Source: Maritalea mobilis (GTDB lineage: Bacteria; Pseudomonadota; Alphaproteobacteria; Rhizobiales; Devosiaceae). Taken from it: DNA of 64,000 nt. Position 1 is the stretch's first letter. Every line of letters begins with the position of its first letter. Under the pieces are notes generated by a model. The model saw only the letters and a list, made by a program, of their open reading frames with translations, did not search any database and was not told the origin of the DNA. A program made the translations under genes and the position numbers. The stretch is from NCBI RefSeq assembly GCF_004363175.1, contig NZ_SNYR01000001.1, positions 1,178,001 through 1,242,000 of the forward strand, given 5' to 3'. Shown in pieces: positions 27,713 to 37,056 of this stretch.

Positions 27713-28747
27713 TTAGCTGTTGTAGCGATACGGACGACCAGCTTTTTGCATGTCCGCATTGTACTTTTTGAAGATTTCAACCACGCGTGCTTTGGTCTCA
27801 GATTCAGCAGCAATCTCATCCCAGAACGTTAGCGCGGCCTTTTCAACCTGATCCCATTCCTGATCAGGAATAGAGGTTAGTTGCATCTTCGTGCCATTTA
27901 CCCGAAGTGAGGCTTCGCCACCCCAATACCACCATTGACGATAATAGTGAGAGCTGTCCATGGTAATTTTAAGCAGCTCTTTCAGGTGATCAGGAAGCTC
28001 TTGATAACGATCCATATTGGCAAAGAATGACCCCGCCCAAGCACCAGAAATATTGTTGGTGAGGAAGTAGTTGGTCACATCGGCCCAGCCCACAGTGTAG
28101 TCTTCTGTGATGCCTGACCAGGCAACACCATCCAACTCACCCGTCTGCACAGCAACCTCAATATCTTCCCAAGGCAATGTCACCGGCACCACACCGAACT
28201 GGCTCAAGAAACGGCCCGCTGTTGGGAAGGTAAAGACGCGTTTGCCTTTCAAATCTTCCAAGCTGCGGATCGGGTCTTTCGTGGCGAAGTGGCATGGGTC
28301 CCATGCGCCTGCTGAAAGGTGCTTCACGCCAACTTTTGAATATTCTTCATCCCAAATTTCGTTCAAACCATATTGGTTGAACAGCACGGGCACATCCAAA
28401 GAATAGCGGCTGGCAAACGGGAAGTAGCCGCCGAACACAGTCACTTCTGTTGGTGAAGCCATGGAGTCATCGTCAGACTGCACCGCATCAATTGTGCCTT
28501 TTTGCATAGCGCGGAACAATTCGCCTGTGGGCACCAGCTGGTCAGCGAAGAACAATTCGATTTCCATCTCGTCGCCAGCAATTTTGTTAAAGCTGTCGAT
28601 GGCAGGTTTAATCACATGCTCAGCCAAAGCCGGGCCAGCATATGTTTGCATCCGCCAGCGGATCTTGTTTTGCGCAATGGCCGGGGTGGCCAATGCAGCC
28701 GCTGGTGCCATGGCGGCACCGGCAAGAAACTTACGTCTGTTGGTCAT
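27713..28747 (-). CDS. TRAP transporter periplasmic binding protein (DctP family)
   Basis: The 344-residue protein begins MTNRRKFLAGAAMAPAAALA, a twin-arginine-type signal, with cleavage expected after ATPAIAQ near residue 26. The mature part shows DctP features including FFADQLVPTGELFRAMQKGT and DGVAWSGITEDY, which resembles the TAXI-unrelated, amine/keto acid-binding DctP subgroup. It captures the substrate for the DctQM permease encoded just upstream in the operon. The ligand is probably an organic anion or zwitterion; it cannot be named. Confidence 0.9.
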   Translation of the reverse strand: MTNRRKFLAGAAMAPAAALATPAIAQNKIRWRMQTYAGPALAEHVIKPAIDSFNKIAGDEMEIELFFADQLVPTGELFRAMQKGTIDAVQSDDDSMASPTEVTVFGGYFPFASRYSLDVPVLFNQYGLNEIWDEEYSKVGVKHLSAGAWDPCHFATKDPIRSLEDLKGKRVFTFPTAGRFLSQFGVVPVTLPWEDIEVAVQTGELDGVAWSGITEDYTVGWADVTNYFLTNNISGAWAGSFFANMDRYQELPDHLKELLKITMDSSHYYRQWWYWGGEASLRVNGTKMQLTSIPDQEWDQVEKAALTFWDEIAAESETKARVVEIFKKYNADMQKAGRPYRYNS

Positions 28748-28802
28748 TTCCTTCTCCTTGTTTGAAGCGTTTAGCGCCCATTTTCTGGGTCTTATTATTG
28801 AG

Positions 28803-30125
28803 TTATTTTCCGTAGACTGTTTCTGGCAGCCAAAGCGCCAATTGCGGGAATGCCATGATCAACCCAAGCGCCAGCAGCATCACCAACACAAACGGCAAGA
28901 TCGAGCCATAAATGTCTTTCAGCGTGATCTCTGGCGGCGCCATTGCCCGCATCAGAAAGAGGTTGTAGCCAAAGGGCGGCGTCATATAAGCGATCTGCGT
29001 GGTGATGGTGTACAAGACGCCATACCAAACCAGATCGAAGCCAAGCGCAGCCACCAGCGGCACATAAAGCGGCGCCACAATCACCAGCATCGCCGTGTCA
29101 TCCAAAAATGTGCCCATCAACAAAAATGAAAGCTGCATGATGATCAGGATCACCCAGGGGTTGAGCCCCAATTGCTCGGTGAACAGATTTTCAATAGCGC
29201 GCACTGCGCCCAACCCGTCAAACACCGCACCAAAGCCCAAAGCCGCCAAAATGATCCACATAAACATGCACGAAATCAGCAAGGTCTGACGCACTGATGT
29301 TTCAAAAACTTCTCGCGTCATGCGGCGTTTCACCACCGCCGCCAAGAATGCTGTCATCGCACCGATAGCGGAGCTTTCCACGAGGCTGGTCCAGCCATTG
29401 ATAAAGGGCACCATCATCGCCGCGAAGATCACAATCGGCAGCACGCCTGCGCCCAACAACCGATATTTTTCGGCCGTGGTCACATCGCGATCCTCTTCCT
29501 TCAGCGCAGGGCCAAGCTCTGGCTGAATACGACAGCGAATATAGATATAGAGGATGAACAGGGCCGCCATAATCAAACCCGGCACCACGCCCGCCAACCA
29601 CAATTGGCCAACAGGTGCCCGCGCAATCATGGCATAAAGTACCAACACCACAGAAGGCGGCACCAAAATGCCCAGCGACGATCCAGCTTGAATAACGCCT
29701 GTCACCATCTTCTTGTCATAGCCGCGACGCAGCAATTCAGGCAGCGCAATGGTCGCGCCAATTGCCATGCCGGCAACGGACAGGCCGTTCATGGCTGAAA
29801 CCAGCACCATCAAGCCGATGGTGCCGATAGCCAACCCGCCATTGATCGGCCCCATCCACACATGGAACATGCGGTAAAGATCGTCAGCAATTTTGGATTC
29901 AGAGAGCACATAGCCCATAAAGATGAACATGGGCAGGGTCAAAAGCGGATACCATTTCATCAGCTTCATGGCCGATGCAAACGGAATATCTGACCCGCCT
30001 GTTCCCCAAAGGAAAAGCGCTGCAACTGCCGCCACCGCGCCAATCGCCCCAAAAACGCGTTGCCCGGTCATCAGCATCAGCATCATCGAGGCAAACATAA
30101 AGATGGCAATCAACTCATAAGGCAT
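28803..30125 (-). CDS. TRAP transporter large permease (DctM family)
   Basis: A 440-residue, 12-helix membrane protein that forms the sodium-driven transport channel. It has the family landmarks FIFMGYVLSESKIADDLYR, the reentrant SSLGILVPPSVVLVLYA and the C-terminal LFLMRAMAPPEITLKDIY. Its start shares one base with the DctQ stop (TAATG). Confidence 0.92.
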   Translation of the reverse strand: MPYELIAIFMFASMMLMLMTGQRVFGAIGAVAAVAALFLWGTGGSDIPFASAMKLMKWYPLLTLPMFIFMGYVLSESKIADDLYRMFHVWMGPINGGLAIGTIGLMVLVSAMNGLSVAGMAIGATIALPELLRRGYDKKMVTGVIQAGSSLGILVPPSVVLVLYAMIARAPVGQLWLAGVVPGLIMAALFILYIYIRCRIQPELGPALKEEDRDVTTAEKYRLLGAGVLPIVIFAAMMVPFINGWTSLVESSAIGAMTAFLAAVVKRRMTREVFETSVRQTLLISCMFMWIILAALGFGAVFDGLGAVRAIENLFTEQLGLNPWVILIIMQLSFLLMGTFLDDTAMLVIVAPLYVPLVAALGFDLVWYGVLYTITTQIAYMTPPFGYNLFLMRAMAPPEITLKDIYGSILPFVLVMLLALGLIMAFPQLALWLPETVYGK

Positions 30126-30631
30126 TAGAGCTTCACTCCTTTAAGGGTGGCAATGTCTTTGAACAGTTCCGAAATGGACTGCAGCAACATCATGAAAATG
30201 CCAAAACACATCACAACTTTGATTGGCCAAAGATAAGGGCGCCAAGCGGTTGGGCTTCGTTCGCCATATTGGAAGGAATAGCTGGTGCTGTCATAAGCGC
30301 CATAGAGCATGACACCGAGATAGAAGATCAAAAACAAAACGGTAATCGCGTCCACCTGCGCTTTCCGCTTGTCTGACCAGGTGCCATAGAACAAATCCAT
30401 GCGCACATTCGCCCCTTTTTGCAGGGCATAAGGCCCACCCAAAATATAATAGGCAACCATCGCAAACTGGGCCATTTCCAAGGTCCAAAGCGAAGGCAAA
30501 AAGAAAGTTTTTGAGATAGAAGACCACAACAAAATGGCCACCATCACAAAGATAAAGTACATCATGATGCGACCCATTCGATAATTGATCGCATCAACAA
30601 TGCGGACATATTTGCCCATAAATGACATCAT
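30125..30631 (-). CDS. TRAP transporter small permease (DctQ family)
   Basis: A 168-residue protein with four predicted helices that supports DctM. It has the typical WTLEMAQFAMVAYYILGGPYALQKGANVRMDL motif region (LGGPYALQKGANVRMDLFY). Start and stop overlap neighbouring genes by one base each (TAATG), so the amidohydrolase, DctQ and DctM are translationally coupled. Confidence 0.9.
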   Translation of the reverse strand: MMSFMGKYVRIVDAINYRMGRIMMYFIFVMVAILLWSSISKTFFLPSLWTLEMAQFAMVAYYILGGPYALQKGANVRMDLFYGTWSDKRKAQVDAITVLFLIFYLGVMLYGAYDSTSYSFQYGERSPTAWRPYLWPIKVVMCFGIFMMLLQSISELFKDIATLKGVKL

Positions 30632-31425
30632 TAGCTCGCCTCCCCCGCGCTAATTTCATCAAGGGTATTCAAAGCCCGTTGCACCATATCCGAGAGCAGT
30701 TGCGCCATTTCATCTTGCTGCGCTTCAGTTTTAATCAAATCATTGCGCACTTCGATCATCACGTTCAAAAGCTTATGCTCAATGCCGTGGCGCTGCAGTG
30801 TATAGGTCACCCCATCTTCGGGGCCGTAAGGCTCATTCCGCTCAATCTTCATCGCTGACATTTGCTCAGCATGGGCCAACATCGCATCTGCTAGGCGGGA
30901 ATCTTCATCGTGCAAAATGCCAATTTCCGTGGCCCGTTTCTCGCCAAAATACACCGGAGTGAAGCTGTGAATGGTCACTAGCACAGGCGGCACTTTTGCC
31001 CAGCTAATGGCTTGAGCAACTTGTTTATGAAACGGCGTGTAGCATTGCGATACCCGCGCCATATAGGCATCAACACTTAGCTCGCGATTGCCCGGCACAT
31101 CATAAATCTCGCTCTTCACCGGCACGGCATCCACGGCCTCTGGCGGGCGATTACAATCGTAGATTAAACGGGAAACGCCGCCAGAAATCATTTTGGCATC
31201 AAGAATTTCGCCCATCCGCTGCATTACAGCGTAAGCGCCCGGGTCCCATGCCACGTGGCTTTGCTGCACCTCTTGGCTCAGGCCCAGCCCGTTAAACTGA
31301 GGTGGGAAATGGTTTGACGCATGTTCACAAATTAAAAGCACAGGCGATGTGCCGTCTGGGTTCTCCAGCCGTACAGCCTCAAAATCAGTATTCATGTTTT
31401 TCGATTTTTCTGAAGAAATATTCAC
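30631..31425 (-). CDS. N-formylglutamate amidohydrolase family protein
   Basis: FGase-family zinc hydrolases cleave N-acyl amino acids such as N-formylglutamate. The protein has PVLLICEHASNHFPP, DCNRPPEAVDA, VTIHSFTPVYFGEKR and MIEVRNDLI, which are family landmarks including likely zinc ligands. It is the first gene of the operon that also encodes the TRAP transporter and the gamma-glutamylamide ligase. A gamma-glutamyl or other N-acyl amino acid product of that pathway is therefore a plausible substrate (inference). The start is uncertain: GTG at 31425 has an AGAGGGG ribosome site, while ATG at 31395 gives the more usual N-terminus without one. Confidence 0.85.
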   Translation of the reverse strand: MNISSEKSKNMNTDFEAVRLENPDGTSPVLLICEHASNHFPPQFNGLGLSQEVQQSHVAWDPGAYAVMQRMGEILDAKMISGGVSRLIYDCNRPPEAVDAVPVKSEIYDVPGNRELSVDAYMARVSQCYTPFHKQVAQAISWAKVPPVLVTIHSFTPVYFGEKRATEIGILHDEDSRLADAMLAHAEQMSAMKIERNEPYGPEDGVTYTLQRHGIEHKLLNVMIEVRNDLIKTEAQQDEMAQLLSDMVQRALNTLDEISAGEAS

Positions 31426-31499
31426 ATCCACCCCTCTTCTGTACATTTTTCTTCAAAACCCAATCGCCTGTCAATATCTTTTCTGAAATCTTTTCTTCA
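31411..31499. promoter_or_regulatory. Divergent control region with RpiR-like inverted repeats
   Basis: Two TGAA...TTCA inverted repeats occur here: TGAA-GAAATA-TTCA at 31411-31424 and TGAA-N8-TTCA at 31484-31499. A TTTTTCTTCA half-site lies near 31446-31455. Regulators of the MurR/RpiR family often bind such A/T-rich TGAA/TTCA repeats, and one is encoded divergently at 31546. The assignment rests on symmetry and position only. Confidence 0.4.
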
Positions 31500-31545
31500 T
31501 ATTCATTTCGATTGTTGATAAACCAAGAGAAACGGAGAAATTGTC

Positions 31546-32418
31546 GTGTCAAAAAGCACCAGCACAGTCGCCGAATTGTTGCAAAACAATGCCGACAATC
31601 TGACGCGCGCAGAGCGCCAGCTTTCCCAATCTATTTTGGTGAACTATCCCGTTTCGGGCCTTGGCTCGATCACGGCGGTCGCGAAAAATGCAGGGGTCTC
31701 CACCCCAACAGTCGCCCGCTTGGTGAAGAAAATTGGTTTCTCAGGTTTCCCGGAATTTCAAGCAGCCTTGCGCAACGAGGTGGAAGCAACCATCTCCGAC
31801 CCGATTGCCAAGCACGACACATGGGCAGGCCAAGCGCCCAACGAGCACATCGTCAACAAATTCACCGATGCGGTGATTGAAAATATCCGCCATTCCCTTG
31901 GCCAATTGGATATTGAAACGTTCGACCAAACCTGCGCTCTACTGGCGGACACAAAGCGATCCCTGTTTATCGTTGGCGGGCGCATCACCCGGTCTTTGGC
32001 TGACTATTTCTTCCTGCACATGCAAGTGCTGCGCGAGGATGTGACTCACATCCAAGCCATTTCAAATGCGTGGCCGCACTATCTTCTCGATATGAAGAAG
32101 GATGATGTGATCGTCATTTTTGACGTGCGCCGCTACGAAACCAGCACCTTGCGCCTCGCCGAAATGGCCGCCGAAGCCGGCGCAAAAATCATCCTGTTCA
32201 CGGATCAATGGCATTCCCCCATCGCCAAATTGGCGGATCACACTTTCAGCGTGAAAATCGTTGTGCCTTCGGCTTGGGACAGTTCGGTGACCACAATGCT
32301 GGTGGTGGAAACCATCATTGCCGACGTGCAAACCCGCACCTGGCCTAAAACCCGCCAGCGGATGGAAGAGTTAGAGGTCATGTTCGACCGTACTAAATTT
32401 TTCCGGAAATTTACCTAG
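31546..32418 (+). CDS. MurR/RpiR-family transcriptional regulator
   Basis: The 290-residue regulator has an N-terminal helix-turn-helix (about residues 35-65, ITAVAKNAGVSTPTVARLVKKIGFSGFPEF). A C-terminal sugar isomerase (SIS) domain for effector binding spans roughly residues 125-260 (LFIVGGRITRSLADYFFLHM). It starts with GTG after a GGAG ribosome site. It is divergent from the amidohydrolase/TRAP/ligase operon, which it presumably controls. Effectors in this family are often phosphosugars, but the operon suggests something amine-derived here. Confidence 0.9.
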   Translation: MSKSTSTVAELLQNNADNLTRAERQLSQSILVNYPVSGLGSITAVAKNAGVSTPTVARLVKKIGFSGFPEFQAALRNEVEATISDPIAKHDTWAGQAPNEHIVNKFTDAVIENIRHSLGQLDIETFDQTCALLADTKRSLFIVGGRITRSLADYFFLHMQVLREDVTHIQAISNAWPHYLLDMKKDDVIVIFDVRRYETSTLRLAEMAAEAGAKIILFTDQWHSPIAKLADHTFSVKIVVPSAWDSSVTTMLVVETIIADVQTRTWPKTRQRMEELEVMFDRTKFFRKFT

Positions 32419-32432
32419 AGTTTTCTAAAACT

Positions 32433-32780
32433 CTAAAGCTCATCCAAATAGAACCGAACCGCATCTTTCACATGGCGAAACCGATCGCCACCCAAATGTT
32501 TGCCGCCATACCAGCGCGTCACCACAATGATGTGATTGTGTAACTCTTCCCGCGCCAGCATTTGCAGAATGATCATGCCCGCGCCGCTCTCGCCATCATC
32601 ATTTTTAATCTCTTCCTCACCGCAGATGACCGCCCAAGTGTTGTGCGTAGCCTTGGCGAATTTCTTCTTGCGTTTCAGTTCTTTGATGAAAGCTTTTGCC
32701 TCATCTGCAGAATGGCAAGGGCCACCCGAAACCGCATATTTTGATCCGCGATCTGAAATGATGTTGTCGAGAATTATCAT
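32433..32780 (-). CDS. IMPACT/YigZ-type single-domain protein (UPF0029)
   Basis: A small protein of about 115 residues that consists of one UPF0029 (IMPACT N-terminal-like) domain. It shows HNTWAVICGEEEIKNDDGE, SGAG and VVTRWYGGKHLGGDRF, which parallel DDGEPSGTAG and VVTRYFGGxxLG of YigZ. The YigZ C-terminal domain is absent. The biochemical role of the family is unclear; eukaryotic IMPACT modulates translation stress signalling. The start is uncertain: the ATG at 32780 lacks a good ribosome site, and a TTG at 32816 is the alternative. It lies after tamB in the same direction. Confidence 0.7.
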   Translation of the reverse strand: MIILDNIISDRGSKYAVSGGPCHSADEAKAFIKELKRKKKFAKATHNTWAVICGEEEIKNDDGESGAGMIILQMLAREELHNHIIVVTRWYGGKHLGGDRFRHVKDAVRFYLDEL

Positions 32781-32828
32781 GGCACAACTGGTACGCAGAT
32801 CAGCGGCAATAATCAACTCCGGCGAGGT

Positions 32829-35800
32829 CTAATAATCTCTCTCGAAAAAGATACCCGCTTCAGTGTTGCCATCACCCGAAGTCTCACCACGCGCTTTCAA
32901 ACTGTCGGTGATCTCCAAATCAATTGTCACCTTATCGTCGGCAGCCTTGGTACCTTTTTCAACATTTACATAGGTGCGATCATTCAAATAACCGCCAATG
33001 CCAACTGTGGTTTCGCCCTGCTCATTGCTCTTAATGTCGATATTGTCGACACCCGCCAAAGAGCGCAGGCGATCCAACAATCCGGGACCAGAATTAGAGC
33101 CATTCAACGTGGCAACAGCATTCGCCAATTGCGCCAATTGCAGCGGAGAAAGCTCGCCCAAGCTTTTGCCAAAGAACAGATTGGCCACCACTTCATCCTG
33201 CGGCAGGCTTGGCGAGGATTGGAATGAAAATTCAGGCGAAGACGCATAACCCTGCACAATGATCGAATAAATATAGCCATCGCTGCGGGTGCTGGCGCTG
33301 AAGTTCAATGAAGGGTCCATGGTACCGCGGAAAATGACTTGCCCGGTGTCAAAGTCGAAGCGCTTGGTCAGCAAATCCACGCGGCCACGCATCAGGCTGA
33401 TTTGCCCGGATGGCGATGGATTGCCTGTGGTGCCCAAAATACGCAATTGCCCGCCCAACTCAGCATCCACACCACGACCGCGCACATAGATACGTCGCGG
33501 CGCGTTTACCTGAATGTCCAAATTCATGCCGCCACCGCTGCCACCACTCGCGGCAGGCTTCGGCGCCAACTCAGCCGCCTGTTGCTGCACCGCGCCGGAA
33601 GCGCCTTTATGTTGAATATCAACTGGCGACACGCCGCCACCCAACTGCTCTGGAATGATGATGCTGGCTTGATCAATATTGGCAACGCCGCCAATTGAAC
33701 CGCCCGTGGCCAGCGGTCCTGTCAGCCGCAAATCCGCATTAAACTGCGTCGACAATGTACCATCTTCATATGAGCCATTGCGCACACGAATATCATAATT
33801 GCTTTGCAGATTCTCTGCGGGCCTTAGGGAGGTTTCCCCTGTCACGGACAATTGGCCTCCACCGCCGATTGTGCCGTTCAACTGCACCACCTGTGCCCGA
33901 TCATTGTTAAGCGCAATATTGGCTTCAATATTCGAAACCGAAACTTTAGACGCAACATCCAACAACCGGGCACCGCTGGTGCTCACTTGCCCCTGATATC
34001 GCGGCACAGCAGTGCTGCCCGTAATCTTTGCATTGATGGAGGCGGCACCCGTCAACCGCAGACCTGCCCGCGACAAGGGTTGCGCCAAATATTCAAAGGG
34101 CAATTGCCCGGCTACATCAATGTTCAAGGCATTGGATGCCAGATTGATATTACCGTTGGCACGAGCCGATGCGCCGCCGCCTTGAATATCATTTTGCATC
34201 GACAATTGATTGTTGGCGAATGTGCCAGAACCCGAAAGGCTGAGCGATGACAATTGATTACTGCGGCTCAGCGCAACAGAAAACCCATTGGCCTGATAGC
34301 GATAATCTACTTTGGGTGCCGAGGCACTGCCAGTGATTGTCGCGCGACCCGTCAAATTGCCTTCAATCGCCTGCCCGGTGCTGGCAAAATTCTCGATCAA
34401 ATTGAGCGGAAAATCATCCAATTGTGCCTCAAGATTAAGCTGATCGCCAATCTGGCCATTCGCTGAAACACGCCCTGAACCAACGGTTAAACCCGGCAAC
34501 GCCAGATCAAAGCCATTATCTGCAGGTGTAAGTGTCGCGGCCTGTGTCAGCTCCAGCGGCACATTCTGATACCGACCCGAAAACTCTGCCAAATTGAGGG
34601 CAAATCCATCGTCGCCCAAGGCGCCATTGCCCGCTGCACGCAACTGATCACCTTCATATTCGGCTTGCCAAACAAACGGGTAATTTTGCCCTTCGCTACG
34701 CAGATCAAACCGCACATCCGATAGCCGTTCATTGGCGGCACGCACTGTTTCAACCCGAACCGTACCGTCGAGAATTGGCGTACCAAATAGGTCATTTGCC
34801 CGCGCGCCGATTTGCACATTCTGCGCCTTCGCTGTCGCCATAGACAATTCATCTGCCGAAGCTTCAAACTGCACATTCTGCTGACCATCGGTAGCATCCA
34901 GCACCAATTTGCCATTGAGATTGCCTGCCAACCCTTCTTGTAACAGCAGCGGCGCCAACTCTTTCAAATCAGCAACAGCTAGCGCAAAGCTACCTTCCAA
35001 CAAGCCATCGCCTGAAATGACCAGCGCCCCCTCGGCACGACCACCGGGCACATTGGCCTTCACATTTCGCAGCAATTGCCGACCGTCTTCTTGCTGAATA
35101 TATTCGGCCTGAACCTCAACAGGCGACTGCCGATAAGTGGCGTTTAGCGCCAGTTTGATCCCATCAGTTAAGCCACCTTCAATTGTGCCGCTCAAATCTT
35201 CCAGCGGCTCACCTTCAAGTCGCACACCCTGGCTGGCCAATTGCAACTTGACCTGCGGATTGTTCAGCGCACCGCTTGCTTCAAGATCAAACTTGGCTTG
35301 TCCTTCAAGGCGCGGATCAAACGCAGATAGCTTAGCAAAGCCAATATTGCCCTGTGCGCCAAGGCCTCCAGCCGTCAGTTCTGCAGCCAATTCAGCATTC
35401 AAATTACCACTGCTCACAACCAACCGCTCAGCAGCAAGCTTTTGCCCATCGCGCACCAAACGCACTTCAATTTGCCCGGTGCCATTGGCGAACAACTGAC
35501 CGTAAATCCCATCCTGCTGTGGCGCGATGTCGGCATTGAGTTCCGCGATTAGATTTTGTGTTTCAGGCTCAAAACTGCCCTTACCTCGAGCCGTCAGGGC
35601 CGCGCTTTCGAGCTTTAAGTCCTCGAACTGATATTGATCCGGCGAAACCTTTAAGGTCGTTGCCAAACCGATTGGCCCCACCAGCAGCGGATCAATCTGT
35701 GGGTTCTGCAATTGGGCAAATGCCATTTTGGCACTCACATCTAAATTGCCCTGCCGCTCATTCAGATCGAAGGCAGAAGCGCGAACGTTGAATTGTGCAT

Positions 35801-37013
35801 CCTCAAAGCTTGCATCGGCGCTATTCAATTGCGCCACACGCCCGCTCAACACCAAATCGGCTGCGGACAACGCACCGCTTAATTGGCCATTCAACTTGAC
35901 AGCACCCAAGCGCATTTCAGTCTTGCCATCGGGCGAGAATGCAACCTCGGTTTCCTCATCACCAAATTGTCCAGTCAGCGACAAATCAACTGCATCCGCC
36001 GCATAGGTGCCGCGCGCTTCAATTTGCGTCAGGGCGGAGCGGAACCGAGCGCTGCGCACATCAAATTCATTGTCACCGCGACGCACCGCATCAATATTGA
36101 GCTGCGATTGCCCTGCCACAAATGGCACCAACATATCCGGCATAAACGGTGCCAATTGCCCCACCAACTCAGCTTGAAGCCCCTGTTGTTCGCCAGTTAG
36201 GGACACAACAAGCGCACCTTTAACCGCTTCGCGCCCATCCAATGCTGCGCTCAAATCTGCCTTGAGGTTGGACAACGGCCCGCTGGTCGCAATTCGCGCT
36301 TCAAATGCAGGACGACCGGGAATATCAATCAGATCAGCAAACAAGCCTTCGCCCGGCTCATCAATGGCCAGCGTAAGGCCAAAACCATCTTCATTTGGCG
36401 CGATGGTCCAGTCGGCATCCAAAATCGGCGCATTACGATCAAGCGAAATCAACCGCAATTCACCATGTGTGTTCAGCGGCACATTTTGCGCATCCACATT
36501 GCCGCTTAGCGCCAAGCGTCGCGCTGTGCCCAGCACGGGTTCGTCCAAAACAATTTCATCAATCGAAATTTGATCAATATCCGCAGCCCGCAAGGGATCA
36601 GGCAAAAACTGCTCAGGAAATGCGAGGGGAGAGGCAGGCGCATCTTGGCTTTCTGGTGCTTTGGGCAGTCGATAAAGCTGCACTTTGGCTACCGCCAATC
36701 GATCCAGCATCAGCCGACGCGAAAAGAGCTGGCCCAGTTGATAATCCAACTGCACGTCATTGAGCTCTGCCCATACGCCGTCCACATCGCTCAGCCGAAC
36801 TTGATCGATCCGCAATTTATCGCCCAGCACTTGCTTCAGGCCGGTGATTTCCACCTGCTGCGATTCATTGCTCACAGTGTTTGCAATGTAATTTCCGGTA
36901 AAATCGCGGCCAGGCGATGTGAGCAACAAAAACGAAATGGCACCCAGCGCCAAAACCACCGCCACCAAAAGGGGCAGCGTGATCCGCCAAATCCATTTTT
37001 TTGCTGCATTCAT
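32829..37013 (-). CDS. tamB: TamB, translocation and assembly module inner-membrane component
   Basis: The 1394-residue protein has a single N-terminal membrane anchor (about residues 10-32, LPLLVAVVLALGAISFLLL). A very long periplasmic part made of repetitive beta-strand sequence follows. The last ~350 residues form the conserved TamB/DUF490 domain (for example RGRVDLLTKRFDFDTGQVIFRG, then LARL-like FFGKSLGELSPLQLAQLANAVA). AsmA-like proteins of this type bridge the periplasm and are linked to lipid transport and outer-membrane protein assembly with TamA. tamA is encoded 43 bases upstream, which supports the identification. Confidence 0.93.
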   Translation of the reverse strand: MNAAKKWIWRITLPLLVAVVLALGAISFLLLTSPGRDFTGNYIANTVSNESQQVEITGLKQVLGDKLRIDQVRLSDVDGVWAELNDVQLDYQLGQLFSRRLMLDRLAVAKVQLYRLPKAPESQDAPASPLAFPEQFLPDPLRAADIDQISIDEIVLDEPVLGTARRLALSGNVDAQNVPLNTHGELRLISLDRNAPILDADWTIAPNEDGFGLTLAIDEPGEGLFADLIDIPGRPAFEARIATSGPLSNLKADLSAALDGREAVKGALVVSLTGEQQGLQAELVGQLAPFMPDMLVPFVAGQSQLNIDAVRRGDNEFDVRSARFRSALTQIEARGTYAADAVDLSLTGQFGDEETEVAFSPDGKTEMRLGAVKLNGQLSGALSAADLVLSGRVAQLNSADASFEDAQFNVRASAFDLNERQGNLDVSAKMAFAQLQNPQIDPLLVGPIGLATTLKVSPDQYQFEDLKLESAALTARGKGSFEPETQNLIAELNADIAPQQDGIYGQLFANGTGQIEVRLVRDGQKLAAERLVVSSGNLNAELAAELTAGGLGAQGNIGFAKLSAFDPRLEGQAKFDLEASGALNNPQVKLQLASQGVRLEGEPLEDLSGTIEGGLTDGIKLALNATYRQSPVEVQAEYIQQEDGRQLLRNVKANVPGGRAEGALVISGDGLLEGSFALAVADLKELAPLLLQEGLAGNLNGKLVLDATDGQQNVQFEASADELSMATAKAQNVQIGARANDLFGTPILDGTVRVETVRAANERLSDVRFDLRSEGQNYPFVWQAEYEGDQLRAAGNGALGDDGFALNLAEFSGRYQNVPLELTQAATLTPADNGFDLALPGLTVGSGRVSANGQIGDQLNLEAQLDDFPLNLIENFASTGQAIEGNLTGRATITGSASAPKVDYRYQANGFSVALSRSNQLSSLSLSGSGTFANNQLSMQNDIQGGGASARANGNINLASNALNIDVAGQLPFEYLAQPLSRAGLRLTGAASINAKITGSTAVPRYQGQVSTSGARLLDVASKVSVSNIEANIALNNDRAQVVQLNGTIGGGGQLSVTGETSLRPAENLQSNYDIRVRNGSYEDGTLSTQFNADLRLTGPLATGGSIGGVANIDQASIIIPEQLGGGVSPVDIQHKGASGAVQQQAAELAPKPAASGGSGGGMNLDIQVNAPRRIYVRGRGVDAELGGQLRILGTTGNPSPSGQISLMRGRVDLLTKRFDFDTGQVIFRGTMDPSLNFSASTRSDGYIYSIIVQGYASSPEFSFQSSPSLPQDEVVANLFFGKSLGELSPLQLAQLANAVATLNGSNSGPGLLDRLRSLAGVDNIDIKSNEQGETTVGIGGYLNDRTYVNVEKGTKAADDKVTIDLEITDSLKARGETSGDGNTEAGIFFERDY

Positions 37014-37056
37014 ACGGAGGGCCTTCGGCTAAATCCTGCGATCAGACGGCTTTAGG

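Noticed and set aside
31395-31425. A leader peptide or separate small gene before the amidohydrolase
   Set aside because: The sequence is in frame with the amidohydrolase and is better explained as its uncertain N-terminus overlapping the control region.
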